64,000 nt of DNA from CAYFFV01 sp964342695 (GTDB lineage: Bacteria; Acidobacteriota; Vicinamibacteria; Vicinamibacterales; UBA8438), in NCBI GenBank assembly GCA_964342695.1, contig CAYFFV010000011.1, positions 16,086 through 80,085 of the forward strand. Direction: 5' to 3'. The position numbers and the translations under genes were made by a program. The notes under the pieces were generated by a model. It made no database searches. It worked only from the letters and a program-made list of their open reading frames with translations, and was not told where the DNA came from. Positions within the stretch are counted from its first letter, which is position 1; every line of letters starts with the position of its first letter. Of this stretch, positions 33,476 through 42,141 are shown piece by piece.

Positions 33476-33712
33476 ATGAAAAGAAATACTCTCGACCTAA
33501 TAAGCAAACTCTATTTTAGAGCTACTGAAAAAACAATCGAACACGATCTCGCCAAGGCAATTGAACTACTTAAATCTCTACCAGACGAAAAAAGTCGATC
33601 AAGTGCCGCTGCATACATGGATGGCATGTCACAAATGCGCTCTGAGTGGATACTCGCAAGACGTCGAAAAAAAACAGATATTCTGAAAAGCCCGGGAAGA
33701 AAAAAACGGTAA
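33476..33712 (+). CDS. Small basic protein of unknown function (78 aa)
   Basis: I do not recognise this protein. The 78 residues begin MKRNTLDLISKLYFRATEKT, include an amphipathic helix-like IEHDLAKAIELLKSLPDEKS, and end in a strongly basic tail RRRKKTDILKSPGRKKR. No signal peptide or membrane segment is visible, so it is probably cytoplasmic and could bind nucleic acid. It follows the GHMP kinase after 27 bases on the same strand and converges on thiE. The upstream ribosome site is weak (AGG only). Confidence 0.55.
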   Translation: MKRNTLDLISKLYFRATEKTIEHDLAKAIELLKSLPDEKSRSSAAAYMDGMSQMRSEWILARRRKKTDILKSPGRKKR

Positions 33713-33721
33713 CCTTATCGA

Positions 33722-34432
33722 TTAGCGGTCAGAAACTTTACTCCAATTCATTTTTACCTGAAAAACCAAATCAGATAAGACTTTCGGTTCTGAACCAACA
33801 ACCGATGCAAATAAGCCTATCGCGGAAAATCCGCGGGCTCCCGTTTGAGAAACTGCAGAGAGATTATTCAGATTTATTCCACCAATCCCCAGAACAGGCA
33901 GCGAATATTTCTTTACAGCTTCAGCCAATCCCTCTATTCCTATCGGAGTCTTTCCAGGTTTTGAAATTGTCTCAAATACATTTCCAATAGCAACGTAATC
34001 AAGACATCCCTCATCGACCTCCTTCAGTCCTCCGCCAAAATAATGAACTGACAAACCAACCACCCAATCCTCCGGCACGATTGACCGAATTCGCTCAGGC
34101 CGAACTGAATTCTCCTTCAAATGAACGCCCGCGGCACCTGCCGCCAAAGCAATATCAACTCGATCATTAACAAGAATTCTTGTTTCAGAGTTTTTTACAC
34201 ATTTAACAGCACATTTTACATAGTCAAAAAGCTCAGCATCACTTATCATCTTTTCTCGGATCTGAATCAGATCAATTCCAATCTCAGCAGCAGAAGATAT
34301 AGCTTCAATCAACAATCTTCTTGAGACAGCCCAGTCTCCATTTAAACGAGAACTGTCCGCTACAAGACTTATGACCGGTGGAACGTTTAAAAAATATTTT
34401 GACACCTGACTACGATTTTTATGTGGCCTCAC
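33722..34432 (-). CDS. thiE: Thiamine phosphate synthase
   Basis: This 236-residue TIM-barrel enzyme joins hydroxymethylpyrimidine diphosphate and thiazole phosphate. Motifs are GIDLIQIREKMISDAEL, RILVNDRVDIALAAGAAGVHLKEN, DYVAIGNVFETISKPGKTPIG, LPVLGIGGINLNN and RGFSAIGLFAS. The usual thiE length is near 210 residues; the N-terminal 15-20 residues here are extra, so an internal start is possible. The GTG start overlaps the stop of the membrane-protein gene upstream by four bases. No other thiamine gene and no TPP riboswitch are seen in the window. Confidence 0.9.
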   Translation of the reverse strand: MRPHKNRSQVSKYFLNVPPVISLVADSSRLNGDWAVSRRLLIEAISSAAEIGIDLIQIREKMISDAELFDYVKCAVKCVKNSETRILVNDRVDIALAAGAAGVHLKENSVRPERIRSIVPEDWVVGLSVHYFGGGLKEVDEGCLDYVAIGNVFETISKPGKTPIGIEGLAEAVKKYSLPVLGIGGINLNNLSAVSQTGARGFSAIGLFASVVGSEPKVLSDLVFQVKMNWSKVSDR

Positions 34433-34737
34433 GGATCGAGGGACGAGTTACTGGCCTCTCTTCGGGTTCTCTTAAGTGTTTCCAGCATGAGTGTCGCTCT
34501 AGCAAGACCACCTATATCAATAAACACTAACACCAAACACAATCCACCAATGCCGCTAACAGCGCCTCGCACAACATGACTAATCAACAAAACCTCGAGA
34601 ACAGGATTTAGTTGAATGAAATAATTTCTCTCCCAAAATGTTGTCCACGGCGCAATTAATAGCACGAGACCAACTTCCAAGTAATACAAAAAAAATAACA
34701 CTCGAGTAAATCTATTATTCTTAAATTTAATAAGCAT
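34429..34737 (-). CDS. Small membrane protein of unknown function (102 aa)
   Basis: I do not recognise this 102-residue protein. It has hydrophobic helices at about 13-30 (VLFFLYYLEVGLVLLIAPW) and about 45-75 (LEVLLISHVVRGAVSGIGG and CLVLVFIDIGGLA), consistent with two or three transmembrane segments. Its C-terminus is charged (KRTRREASNSSLDP). The segment LIAPWTTFWERNYF is shared in style with small membrane proteins often found beside tRNA or ribosome genes in Acidobacteriota. It is coupled to thiE by a GTGA overlap and follows rnhB by 29 bases. Confidence 0.65.
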   Translation of the reverse strand: MLIKFKNNRFTRVLFFLYYLEVGLVLLIAPWTTFWERNYFIQLNPVLEVLLISHVVRGAVSGIGGLCLVLVFIDIGGLARATLMLETLKRTRREASNSSLDP

Positions 34738-34766
34738 CTTTTGGAGCCAAAGGAAATCTATCCTAC

Positions 34767-35384
34767 CTAGAACGAGAGCAAAGAGCGCGGACGAAAACTT
34801 TGTCTGTGCAATTTAGAATAGCCATAAAGTTTCACAGCCGCGAGATGGGCCTTTGTTGGATAGCCTTTGTTTTGATCAAAGCCATAGCGAGAATCGATTT
34901 CATGAAACTCTAGCATCATACGGTCTCGAGTCACTTTTGCCACAATCGAAGCAGCCGCAATAGCCGAGCACAACCGATCGCCCTGCACGATAGCCCGCTG
35001 CGAAATGTTAAGATTCGGCAAGGGAAAACCATCTACCAACGCAAAATCTGGCTTGGGTTCTATACCCAGTACAGCATTACGCATCGCCTTCAAGGATGCA
35101 TTGTGAATATTTATGCGATCAATTTCTCGAGCATCAATGCAGAAAACAGAAAAAGCGCTGGCTTTAGTTAGAATTTTTTCGTAAAGATTCGAACGGGCTC
35201 TGGAATTCAATAATTTTGAGTCCTGCAATTTCCAGATAGGAGATTTTGGATCAAGAACGACTGCAGCGGCAACCACCGGACCGGCCAAGCACCCTCGACC
35301 AACCTCATCAACCCCAGCAACTTGCTGAAATCCTTGACGCCGGATACGGTTTTCTTCTGTCCTTCGTGCTGATACTCGACTCAT
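34767..35384 (-). CDS. rnhB: Ribonuclease HII
   Basis: This 205-residue enzyme cuts RNA in RNA-DNA hybrids, removing misincorporated ribonucleotides. The catalytic DEVGRG motif is in VAGVDEVGRGCLAGPVVAAAVV; the other acidic residues are visible in FALVDGFPLP and RMMLEFHEIDSRYGFDQNKGYPT. It follows rplS in a leftward ribosomal operon, separated by about 40 bases, a common arrangement. Confidence 0.95.
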   Translation of the reverse strand: MSRVSARRTEENRIRRQGFQQVAGVDEVGRGCLAGPVVAAAVVLDPKSPIWKLQDSKLLNSRARSNLYEKILTKASAFSVFCIDAREIDRINIHNASLKAMRNAVLGIEPKPDFALVDGFPLPNLNISQRAIVQGDRLCSAIAAASIVAKVTRDRMMLEFHEIDSRYGFDQNKGYPTKAHLAAVKLYGYSKLHRQSFRPRSLLSF

Positions 35385-35425
35385 CCGGCCGTCACTCCTG
35401 AGAAGAGGAATCTATCCAGTCGGTT

Positions 35426-35773
35426 CTAAGTCCTTCGACGCCGCTCTTTCATTCGTGCCGCCTTGCCTCTAAGCTTTCGAAGAAAATACAACTTCGCTCT
35501 TCGGACACGCGCCGAGCGAACAACCTCTATCTTGTCAATACTTGGAGAATGCAATGGAAAAATTCTTTCAACGCCCTGACCAAAAGAAACCTTGCGCACA
35601 GTGAAAGTAGCCCGGGCACCACCTCCATGCTGCCCGATCACAATTCCCTCGAAGACTTGAATACGCTCTTTTTCGCCCTCACGAACCTTCACATGGATCT
35701 TAACAGTGTCGCCTGGTTGCATGGAGGGTCTCTCTTTTAATTGAGTGCGCTCCAGATTATCAATAGCTATCAT
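35426..35773 (-). CDS. rplS: Ribosomal protein bL19
   Basis: This 115-residue protein matches L19: QPGDTVKIHVKVREGEKERIQVFEGIV, GVERIFPLHSPSIDKIEVVRSARVRRAKLYFLR and the basic C-terminal RGKAARMKERRRRT. L19 contacts the 30S-50S interface. It lies between trmD and rnhB in the conserved ffh-rpsP-khpA-rimM-trmD-rplS-rnhB order. Confidence 0.97.
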   Translation of the reverse strand: MIAIDNLERTQLKERPSMQPGDTVKIHVKVREGEKERIQVFEGIVIGQHGGGARATFTVRKVSFGQGVERIFPLHSPSIDKIEVVRSARVRRAKLYFLRKLRGKAARMKERRRRT

Positions 35774-35789
35774 GCAGTGATTCTACCTT

Positions 35790-36539
35790 TCAGTTCTCTG
35801 TCGTGTCGCATAATTTTTTAAAAATCTCAAGTTCTTCACTATCCATATCACCAGAACTTAATAAGTCCGGGCGACGTTCCATAGTGCGCATCACAGATTC
35901 TCGTTTACGCCACAACCTGATTTCCGCATGATTACCAGAGAGCAAAACCTCTGGAACTTTGCTCCCATCCAGATCGGCAGGTCTTGTGTAATGTGGCCAG
36001 TCCAATAAATTTTTTGCAAAGGAATCATTTTTGACAGAGTCAGAATGACCAACGACACCTTTGATCTGCCGACCGACACTATCCAATACAACCAATGCTG
36101 GTAACTCACCACCCGTCAGCACGTAATCACCAATTGATATCTCCTCAGTCACTACAAGTTCACTAACTCGCTCGTCAATACCCTCATATCTTCCACACAA
36201 CAACACTACATGGTCTAGATGGCTCAACCTAACGGCAGCCTGGTGAGTAAACCTTTCACCCTGGGGAGATAACAACACAACAGCATCCGGAACTCCTCGC
36301 TCGTCCGTAATGTGTTTGACCGCTTTCACGAATGGCTCAGGATTCATAACCATTCCCGGTCCACCCCCGTATGGGACATCATCAACGCTTCCTCTTGAAT
36401 CACTAGAAAATTTTCGCAAATCATGAATTGAAACACTCAAGACTCTATTCTCGATTGCCTTAGCAATCAAACCCTCAGATAAGACTGAATCGAATAGTCG
36501 TGGGAAAATAGTTAAAATGTCGAACTTCACGTCATCCAC
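35790..36539 (-). CDS. trmD: tRNA (guanine37-N1)-methyltransferase
   Basis: This 249-residue SPOUT-class methyltransferase modifies G37 of certain tRNAs. Motifs are FDILTIFPRLFDSVLSEGL, DVPYGGGPGMVM, LLCGRYEGIDERV and ISIGDYVLTGGELPALV, the last forming the trefoil-knot SAM site. The C-terminal ends in helical sequence RPDLLSSGDMDSEEL. The GTG start lies seven bases after rimM. Confidence 0.96.
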   Translation of the reverse strand: MDDVKFDILTIFPRLFDSVLSEGLIAKAIENRVLSVSIHDLRKFSSDSRGSVDDVPYGGGPGMVMNPEPFVKAVKHITDERGVPDAVVLLSPQGERFTHQAAVRLSHLDHVVLLCGRYEGIDERVSELVVTEEISIGDYVLTGGELPALVVLDSVGRQIKGVVGHSDSVKNDSFAKNLLDWPHYTRPADLDGSKVPEVLLSGNHAEIRLWRKRESVMRTMERRPDLLSSGDMDSEELEIFKKLCDTTEN

Positions 36540-36546
36540 CAGTCTG

Positions 36547-37110
36547 TCACGTTTGGTTCAACTCCAGCAGTCCCTGTGGAGGGTCAATTACAATTACTTT
36601 CCTTCTAGTATCGATTCGCACACAAATAGATTCCACGAGAGGCACATCAATATCTTTAACATTCCCGTGTTCACTTCGCACTAGAAGACGCTGCGCGCCC
36701 TCGACTCCTTGGATTTCAGAAACGATCCCCAGTCCTTCTCCATCAATCGTCTCAACCGAACAACCGATTAAGTCATGTTGATAATAGACACTCGACGGCA
36801 AGTCAAACAATTGGTTTTCAGAAACACAGAGTTGTAAATTTACAAGTGCCTCTGCCTCATTGATTGTGCTTATTGTCTCAAACTTCAGAATTGGCCGTTC
36901 GTTGAGGAATCTGCAATTTTCTATCACCAACCGCTTCGGTTCCCCTGAATCTACTTTTAAGAAAAGTAACCGTCCGCATTTAAAACGTTCCTCTGGGAAA
37001 TCTGTTACCGCGTTAACAATTACGCCCCCCTTGTTCCCATGAGTGCGAACGATTTGCCCAACCGTAACCATCTGATCGCATTGAGAATCCACGCTCACAT
37101 AATCACTCAT
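36547..37110 (-). CDS. rimM: Ribosome maturation factor RimM
   Basis: About 187 residues from ATG at 37110, which overlaps the khpA stop (ATGAGTGA); an upstream ATG at 37122 and a downstream one at 37071 are alternatives. The RimM N-terminal domain starts MVTVGQIVRTHGNKGGVIV, and the C-terminal PRC-barrel has YYQHDLIGCSVETIDGEGLG and ending VIDPPQGLLELN. It assists 30S head maturation together with S19. Confidence 0.92.
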   Translation of the reverse strand: MSDYVSVDSQCDQMVTVGQIVRTHGNKGGVIVNAVTDFPEERFKCGRLLFLKVDSGEPKRLVIENCRFLNERPILKFETISTINEAEALVNLQLCVSENQLFDLPSSVYYQHDLIGCSVETIDGEGLGIVSEIQGVEGAQRLLVRSEHGNVKDIDVPLVESICVRIDTRRKVIVIDPPQGLLELNQT

Positions 37111-37351
37111 CAATAAAGTCAATATTTACGCTGTGACCTTCCTTGCTCTCCGCAAGACTCGCCAAGGACCTTATCGCGTTCGCAGTTCGCCCTTGCCGGC
37201 CGATCAGCTTACCCATAACCCCCTGCTTAGCACCGAGCGCAATCGTCGTGCCACCTTTTCCCTCTCTCACCGTAACGTTAATTGTCTCTCCGCCTCCAAC
37301 GAGAGCCTGCGCGACGACCTCAACCACATCCCTTGCCCTACTCACAGTCAA
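37103..37351 (-). CDS. khpA: KH-domain RNA-binding protein KhpA
   Basis: This 82-residue single KH domain has the GxxG loop in GKLIGRQGRTANAIRSLASL. The family (formerly YlqC) binds small RNAs and is nearly always encoded between rpsP and rimM, as here. The start overlaps the rpsP stop by four bases. Confidence 0.94.
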   Translation of the reverse strand: MTVSRARDVVEVVAQALVGGGETINVTVREGKGGTTIALGAKQGVMGKLIGRQGRTANAIRSLASLAESKEGHSVNIDFIDE

Positions 37352-37638
37352 CTCTCTGCCACCTCAACAACATCGGCTGGTTCAGAAACAGCAGCTTTTG
37401 CAAGATTCATTTGTCGACTAAGTAGAGTTCGGACCGTGTCACTCGGCTTCGCTCCTTTAGCCAACCAATAATCTAAACGTGGTCGCTTTATTTCCAAGCT
37501 CTCAGGCTCTGTCGTGGGATTGTAATGACCAAGAACCTCCAAAGATCTCCCATCACGAGCAGCCCTAGAATCAATTACCACAACTCTAAATATGGGTTTT
37601 TTCTTTGCACCTACACGTCTCATTCTAATCGTGAGCAT
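37348..37638 (-). CDS. rpsP: Ribosomal protein bS16
   Basis: This 96-residue protein has the S16 signatures IRMRRVGAKKKPIFRVVVIDSRAARDGRSLE and HYNPTTEPESLEI. The C-terminal tail (KAAVSEPADVVEVAES) extends slightly beyond the core, as in many phyla. It follows ffh after 32 bases. Confidence 0.97.
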   Translation of the reverse strand: MLTIRMRRVGAKKKPIFRVVVIDSRAARDGRSLEVLGHYNPTTEPESLEIKRPRLDYWLAKGAKPSDTVRTLLSRQMNLAKAAVSEPADVVEVAES

Positions 37639-37670
37639 ACCAACCTACCTCTCCAACCGAGTACTTATAT

Positions 37671-39050
37671 TTACTGAAAAATCTGACCTAATTTCTCTAA
37701 ATCAAACGCATTTACGTTTCGGTTTGATTTCTTCTTCTTACCCCTAAGATTGTTATTCATCTTCCTGTTGATCTTCTTCAATCCCTTACTGATTTTCGTA
37801 AACTCTTTTAGATATTGATTTATTTCTTGAACGCTGACACCGCTCCCTTTGGAAATGCGGCTCCTCCGACTTCCTTTTATTATTACCGGTTTTAGCCGCT
37901 CCTGGCACGTCATAGAATCGATAATTGCAACCATTCGAGTCAACCTTTTTGGGTCGGGCCCGTCACTTTGATTCAAATTGCCTTTAAAACCAGGAAGATG
38001 TCCGATCAACTGATCAAGAGGTCCCATCTTTTTTATCAGACAAAGCTGTCGACGAAACTCAATCAAATTGAACCCTGAAACGTTACTATTTCCTGCGATC
38101 CCTTGGTTCTTTCCCTCAAGGCCTACCCGCTCGGCACGTTCTACCAAGCCCAGTATGTCGCCCATCCCAAGAATCCTCGAAATCATACGACTCGAATTGA
38201 ATTGTTCGAAATCCTCGACGTGCTCTCCTGTCCCATTAAAAAAGACAGGAACACCTAAGACCCCGACAACTGACAACGCAACTCCACCTCTTGTATCACT
38301 ATCCATTTTTGAAAGCACAACCCCTGTCACGCCCACACGCCTATTAAATTCACCCGCACTGTTAATTGCATCCTGACCAACCATTCCATCAACAACAAAC
38401 AAACGATCAGTAGAGCCCGTTACTGATGAGATTCGCTCCAGTTCAGACATCAAATCTGAGTCAATATGTAACCGTCCAGCAGTATCTACCAGTAACACGT
38501 CACAGCCGATCGTGCGCGCATGATTAACAGCAGATTCAGCCCGCTTAACCGGATCTTCTTCGCCCTCGGGATCATGAACCCTCAAATGAGCACCAGCAGC
38601 GATCACATTCAGTTGTTCAATTGCGGCTGGCCGATGAACATCCGTTGACACCATCAAAGGATGCCTCCCATGGTTGGCCAACCATTTCCCAAGTTTTGCC
38701 GTCGTGGTAGTTTTTCCAGATCCTTGGAGCCCCACCATCAAAATTACTTGAGGTTTCTGTTCTTTGTTAAAAAGGTTGAAACTATCGTCACCAAGCAAAT
38801 TTTGCAACTCACTCCGAACAATGCTTATCACCTGCTGCGTTGGAGTTAGAGATGCCAAGACGGCTTTATCAATTGTGCGTTCTCTCACACGTTCGATGAA
38901 TGCTTTAACAACTTTAAAATTAACGTCGGCCTCTAATAGAGCAAGTCGTATTTCACGAAGCGATTGCTCGACCACCTCAGGCGTCAAACGAATCTCACCA
39001 CGGAGGGACGTGAAAATCTTTTGAAAACGATTTGAAAGAACTGTAAACAT
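37671..39050 (-). CDS. ffh: Signal recognition particle GTPase Ffh
   Basis: This 459-residue protein recognises signal peptides co-translationally. The N domain starts FTVLSNRFQKIFTSLRG. The G domain has the P-loop VGLQGSGKTTTTAKLG, DVHRPAAIEQL, LLVDTAGRLHID and the TKMD-equivalent VVLSKMDSD. The M domain from about 325 has LIEFRRQLCLIKKMGPLDQLIGHLPG. The C-terminal tail is basic (RGKKKKSNRN). Its partner FtsY is encoded 4 kb upstream. A promoter-like pair of boxes lies about 55-85 bases before the start. Confidence 0.97.
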   Translation of the reverse strand: MFTVLSNRFQKIFTSLRGEIRLTPEVVEQSLREIRLALLEADVNFKVVKAFIERVRERTIDKAVLASLTPTQQVISIVRSELQNLLGDDSFNLFNKEQKPQVILMVGLQGSGKTTTTAKLGKWLANHGRHPLMVSTDVHRPAAIEQLNVIAAGAHLRVHDPEGEEDPVKRAESAVNHARTIGCDVLLVDTAGRLHIDSDLMSELERISSVTGSTDRLFVVDGMVGQDAINSAGEFNRRVGVTGVVLSKMDSDTRGGVALSVVGVLGVPVFFNGTGEHVEDFEQFNSSRMISRILGMGDILGLVERAERVGLEGKNQGIAGNSNVSGFNLIEFRRQLCLIKKMGPLDQLIGHLPGFKGNLNQSDGPDPKRLTRMVAIIDSMTCQERLKPVIIKGSRRSRISKGSGVSVQEINQYLKEFTKISKGLKKINRKMNNNLRGKKKKSNRNVNAFDLEKLGQIFQ

Positions 39051-39104
39051 TGTTGATGTTAAGGTGCCGTAGTGTAAGGATAAATCCTTTATGTTCAGCA
39101 GTTT

Positions 39105-39134
39105 ATGTTAACTGAGCCCAACAATCACTGTCAA
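39105..39134 (-). promoter_or_regulatory. Sigma-70-like promoter of the ffh operon
   Basis: On the minus strand, a perfect -35 TTGACA (39134-39129) is followed after 18 bases by TAACAT (39110-39105), which matches four of six -10 positions. Transcription would start near 39098, leaving a leader of about 48 bases before ffh. It lies in the 110-base gap after ribBA. Confidence 0.55.
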
Positions 39135-39160
39135 CGAAAACAACTATCGGAACTTGAAAA

Positions 39161-40432
39161 TCAAACAGATGACAACTTATGTCCCAATTTTTCCTTTTTT
39201 GCTTTCAGATAAGCCTTGGCAAACTCGGATGTGTTGACCTCTAAAGGAACAGTCTCCCTGACGGACAAACCATAACCTTCTAACCCTATAAATTTTCTTG
39301 GATTATTAGTCAACAACCGCATCGTTCTTACACCCAAATCACCAAGAATCTGTGCACCTATTCCATAATCTCTCTGGTCCGCTTTAAATCCGAGACGTTC
39401 GTTGGCTTCAACTGTATCGCAACCTTGATCCTGCAACTCATAAGCTCGAATTTTGTTACTTAAACCAATTCCTCGACCCTCCTGATTTAAATAAAGCAGC
39501 ACGCCTCTACCTTCGGCGGAAATAAGTTCCATAGCTACATCAAGCTGACTTCCGCAGTCGCACCGCGATGAATGGAACACATCCCCAGTCAAGCATCGAG
39601 AGTGAACTCGGACCAATATGTCAGCTCCCTCTCCAACCTCGCCTTTGACAACAGCCACGTGTGTGTCTCCATCAAGAACACTCTCGTACGCGTAGGCTTG
39701 AAATTCTCCGCGCTCTGTAGGAAGCTTCGCAACCGCAACACGCTTAATTAAACGATCATTGCACATTCGATATTTGATAATGTCTGCGATCGTAACCATG
39801 GGCAGTTTGTGTTCCTTAGCAAACCCAGTCAGATCTTTTACCCTGGCCATCGTTCCATCGTCATTCATAATTTCACAGATCACACCTGCGGGATATAATC
39901 CCGCCATCCGGGCAAGATCTACTGCTGCCTCCGTTTGGCCTGCTCGAACTAAAACACCTCCACGTCTGGCCCTTAACGGAAACATATGCCCAGGTCTTGC
40001 AAGATCTCCTGGTTTGGTCTCTGGATCAATAGCCGCCAAGACAGTTACCGCTCGGTCCGCCGCAGAAATACCAGTACTCGTCCCGTGACGCGCCTCAATA
40101 GAAACCGAAAATGCCGTCTCAAACCTTGAAGTGTTCTCACTAACCATCATCGGAATATTAAGGTCGTCCAATCTTTCCCCAGTCATTGGAAGACAGATTA
40201 ACCCTCTTCCAAATCGGGCCATGAAATTTATAGCCTCAGGTGTAATTTTCTCAGCAGCAATCGTGAGATCACCCTCATTTTCACGATCCTCATCGTCCAC
40301 GACAATCACCATTTGGCCTTTTTTTATTGCCTCAAGAGCATCCGATACTGGCGCGAAAACACCAGAGCTCTCTTTTCGATCAGCCCGCTTACTCTTCATT
40401 TTACTGTCGCTTGTGTTTTTTTCTTCAGTCAT
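39161..40432 (-). CDS. ribBA: Bifunctional DHBP synthase / GTP cyclohydrolase II
   Basis: About 423 residues from ATG at 40432, which has TAAGG just upstream; the ATG at 40477 would overlap ribE. The RibB half begins after a charged N-terminal tail at ALEAIKKGQMVIVVDDEDRENEGDL and includes RHGTSTGISAADRA and RRGGVLVRAGQTEAAVDLA. The RibA half has the zinc-binding HSRCLTGDVFHSSRCDCGSQL and NQEGRGIGLSNKI. Both halves look intact, so it supplies both entry steps of riboflavin synthesis. It is the last gene of the ftsY-ribD-ribE-ribBA run; ribH is not next to it. Confidence 0.95.
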   Translation of the reverse strand: MTEEKNTSDSKMKSKRADRKESSGVFAPVSDALEAIKKGQMVIVVDDEDRENEGDLTIAAEKITPEAINFMARFGRGLICLPMTGERLDDLNIPMMVSENTSRFETAFSVSIEARHGTSTGISAADRAVTVLAAIDPETKPGDLARPGHMFPLRARRGGVLVRAGQTEAAVDLARMAGLYPAGVICEIMNDDGTMARVKDLTGFAKEHKLPMVTIADIIKYRMCNDRLIKRVAVAKLPTERGEFQAYAYESVLDGDTHVAVVKGEVGEGADILVRVHSRCLTGDVFHSSRCDCGSQLDVAMELISAEGRGVLLYLNQEGRGIGLSNKIRAYELQDQGCDTVEANERLGFKADQRDYGIGAQILGDLGVRTMRLLTNNPRKFIGLEGYGLSVRETVPLEVNTSEFAKAYLKAKKEKLGHKLSSV

Positions 40433-40454
40433 TACCTTAATTCCATCCAGCACA

Positions 40455-41057
40455 TCATCGTTCAGTGAAATCAGCATCTCTTAGCTGACGTGCTACATAC
40501 TTCCCGATGATATCGCATTCAAGATTGACTGCGTCACCGACATCACGAAATTGTAAATTAGTATTGGCCCATGTATAGGGGACAATTTGCACTTCAAACG
40601 AATCTTCAGCTAAAGAAGCTATCGTCAGACTTATCCCATCGATCGCAATCGACCCTTTTTGAACCAGCAGTGTTCTTATTTCCGCAGGATAATTAAATTT
40701 AACACGCCAAGAATCCACCTCTTTCGTGATTTCAAGCACATGCCCAATTGTATCCACGTGACCCAAAACAAAATGCCCCCCCAAACGACCGTTCGCTTGA
40801 ACGGGACGCTCAAGATTGACAGATACTCCAGAGGTAAGCACCGACAAGGTCGTCACTCGGAATGTTTCAGGAGAAACGTCGGCAGAAAAAGAATCTTCCT
40901 TTAAATCAACAACCGTTAGGCAAACACCATTGGCAGCTACACTATCCCCAGGAACTATTTCAGACACTAGGCAACTTACAATATTTATGCGAGAACCTTT
41001 AGCCGTCTTTCTCAGGCTCTCCACAACTCCGACGTCTTCAACTAAGCCGCTGAACAT
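40455..41057 (-). CDS. ribE: Riboflavin synthase alpha subunit
   Basis: About 200 residues from ATG at 41057, which is preceded by GGAGGGTG; the frame stays open further upstream but only through ribD. The enzyme dismutates two lumazine molecules. It has the paired lumazine-binding domains: MFSGLVEDVGVVESL, VNGVCLTVVD-like (AANGVCLTVVDL) and, in the second half, HFVLGHVDTIGHVLEI and AIDGISLTIASLAED. The start overlaps the ribD end by 20 bases. Confidence 0.94.
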   Translation of the reverse strand: MFSGLVEDVGVVESLRKTAKGSRINIVSCLVSEIVPGDSVAANGVCLTVVDLKEDSFSADVSPETFRVTTLSVLTSGVSVNLERPVQANGRLGGHFVLGHVDTIGHVLEITKEVDSWRVKFNYPAEIRTLLVQKGSIAIDGISLTIASLAEDSFEVQIVPYTWANTNLQFRDVGDAVNLECDIIGKYVARQLRDADFTER

Positions 41058-42141
41058 CACCCTCCAATAATAGATCTCGACCGAGTTGTTTTTTTCGCAC
41101 AGATTCCAGCCGCGCCCCAACATCACGACGGTCCAACCAATCAACCCCCTCAACTCCGAGTTTAATAGGTGAAACATACTGTTGTACTCGGTCCACAAAT
41201 CCGTCCGTCCACACCGCCCTGTGCAAACACGTTCCTCCCTCTATCAAAAGAGAGGTGATACCACGACGCCCTAAGCATCTCAATGCCTCAGCAATACTTC
41301 CGGAACTAAGTGGCTCCAAAATACCACCAGCCTCTCGAAGAGCAACGGCTAAATCTCCGCGTTTTTCAAGGGCCCTCTGACTAGTCAAAACAACGACTGG
41401 CCCAATCTTTGCAGACTGGAAAATCTTTGCGGCGGGAGAAACCCTTAACCGCCTATCAAACACAACTCTGGTCAACGGCGACTTCTTCTCAAAGCCTCTT
41501 ACGGAAAGCTTCGGATCGTCGACTATAACAGTGTTCGAACCAACACCAAGAGCATCCACTTCGCAACGCGTTTTGTGTACAGATCTACTGGCCTCTGCCG
41601 CGGTTAGCTGGGTTCGGCTCCCAATTCGTTCTGCAATCCGCCCATCGCTACTCAATGCAATTTTCATAATCACAAACGGCCGACCAGTCAAAGCCCATCT
41701 AAAAAAGTACTCATTCAACTTTAGCGCTTCAAGCCGCCGAACTCCAACGTCCACCTGAAGTCCTTGCTCCCGAAGATAGCTCACACCTCCACCACTGACA
41801 TTAGGATTCGGATCCTCGATGGCAATAACAACACGACTAATCTCAGCGGCCAATATTCTGGACACACACGGTGCCGTGCGTCCTAAATGTGTGCAGGGCT
41901 CCAACGTACAGTACAAAGTGCCATTCTTCGCGGCCTGCCCAGCTTGATCCAAAGCGGACACCTCGGCATGGGCAAGACCAGGCCCTTCATGAAAACCGCG
42001 ACCAACCACATCTCCGGAAGAAGACACCACCAATGCCCCAACTGTTGGATTAGGACTCGTCTGAAACTGTACAGACCGAGCCAGACTCAACGCTTCGCCC
42101 ATAAATTCTGCGTCACAATTTAGTTCTAGTTTCTCGACCAT
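41038..42141 (-). CDS. ribD: Bifunctional pyrimidine deaminase / reductase RibD
   Basis: This 367-residue protein catalyses the second and third steps of riboflavin synthesis. The deaminase half has HAEVSALDQAG and the zinc-binding LEPCTHLGRTAPC. The reductase half begins around RPFVIMKIALSSDGRIAER with the CEVDALGVGSNTVIVDDPKLSVRG motif and continues to LLIEGGTCLHRA. It overlaps the ftsY end by 16 bases and the ribE start by 20, so translation is coupled. No FMN riboswitch can fit here. Confidence 0.96.
   Translation of the reverse strand: MVEKLELNCDAEFMGEALSLARSVQFQTSPNPTVGALVVSSSGDVVGRGFHEGPGLAHAEVSALDQAGQAAKNGTLYCTLEPCTHLGRTAPCVSRILAAEISRVVIAIEDPNPNVSGGGVSYLREQGLQVDVGVRRLEALKLNEYFFRWALTGRPFVIMKIALSSDGRIAERIGSRTQLTAAEASRSVHKTRCEVDALGVGSNTVIVDDPKLSVRGFEKKSPLTRVVFDRRLRVSPAAKIFQSAKIGPVVVLTSQRALEKRGDLAVALREAGGILEPLSSGSIAEALRCLGRRGITSLLIEGGTCLHRAVWTDGFVDRVQQYVSPIKLGVEGVDWLDRRDVGARLESVRKKQLGRDLLLEGDVQRLS

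Noticed and set aside
33646..33990. 114-residue frame opposite thiE
   Set aside because: It lies across the end of the 78-residue gene and antisense to thiE and has no family features; it is a shadow frame.
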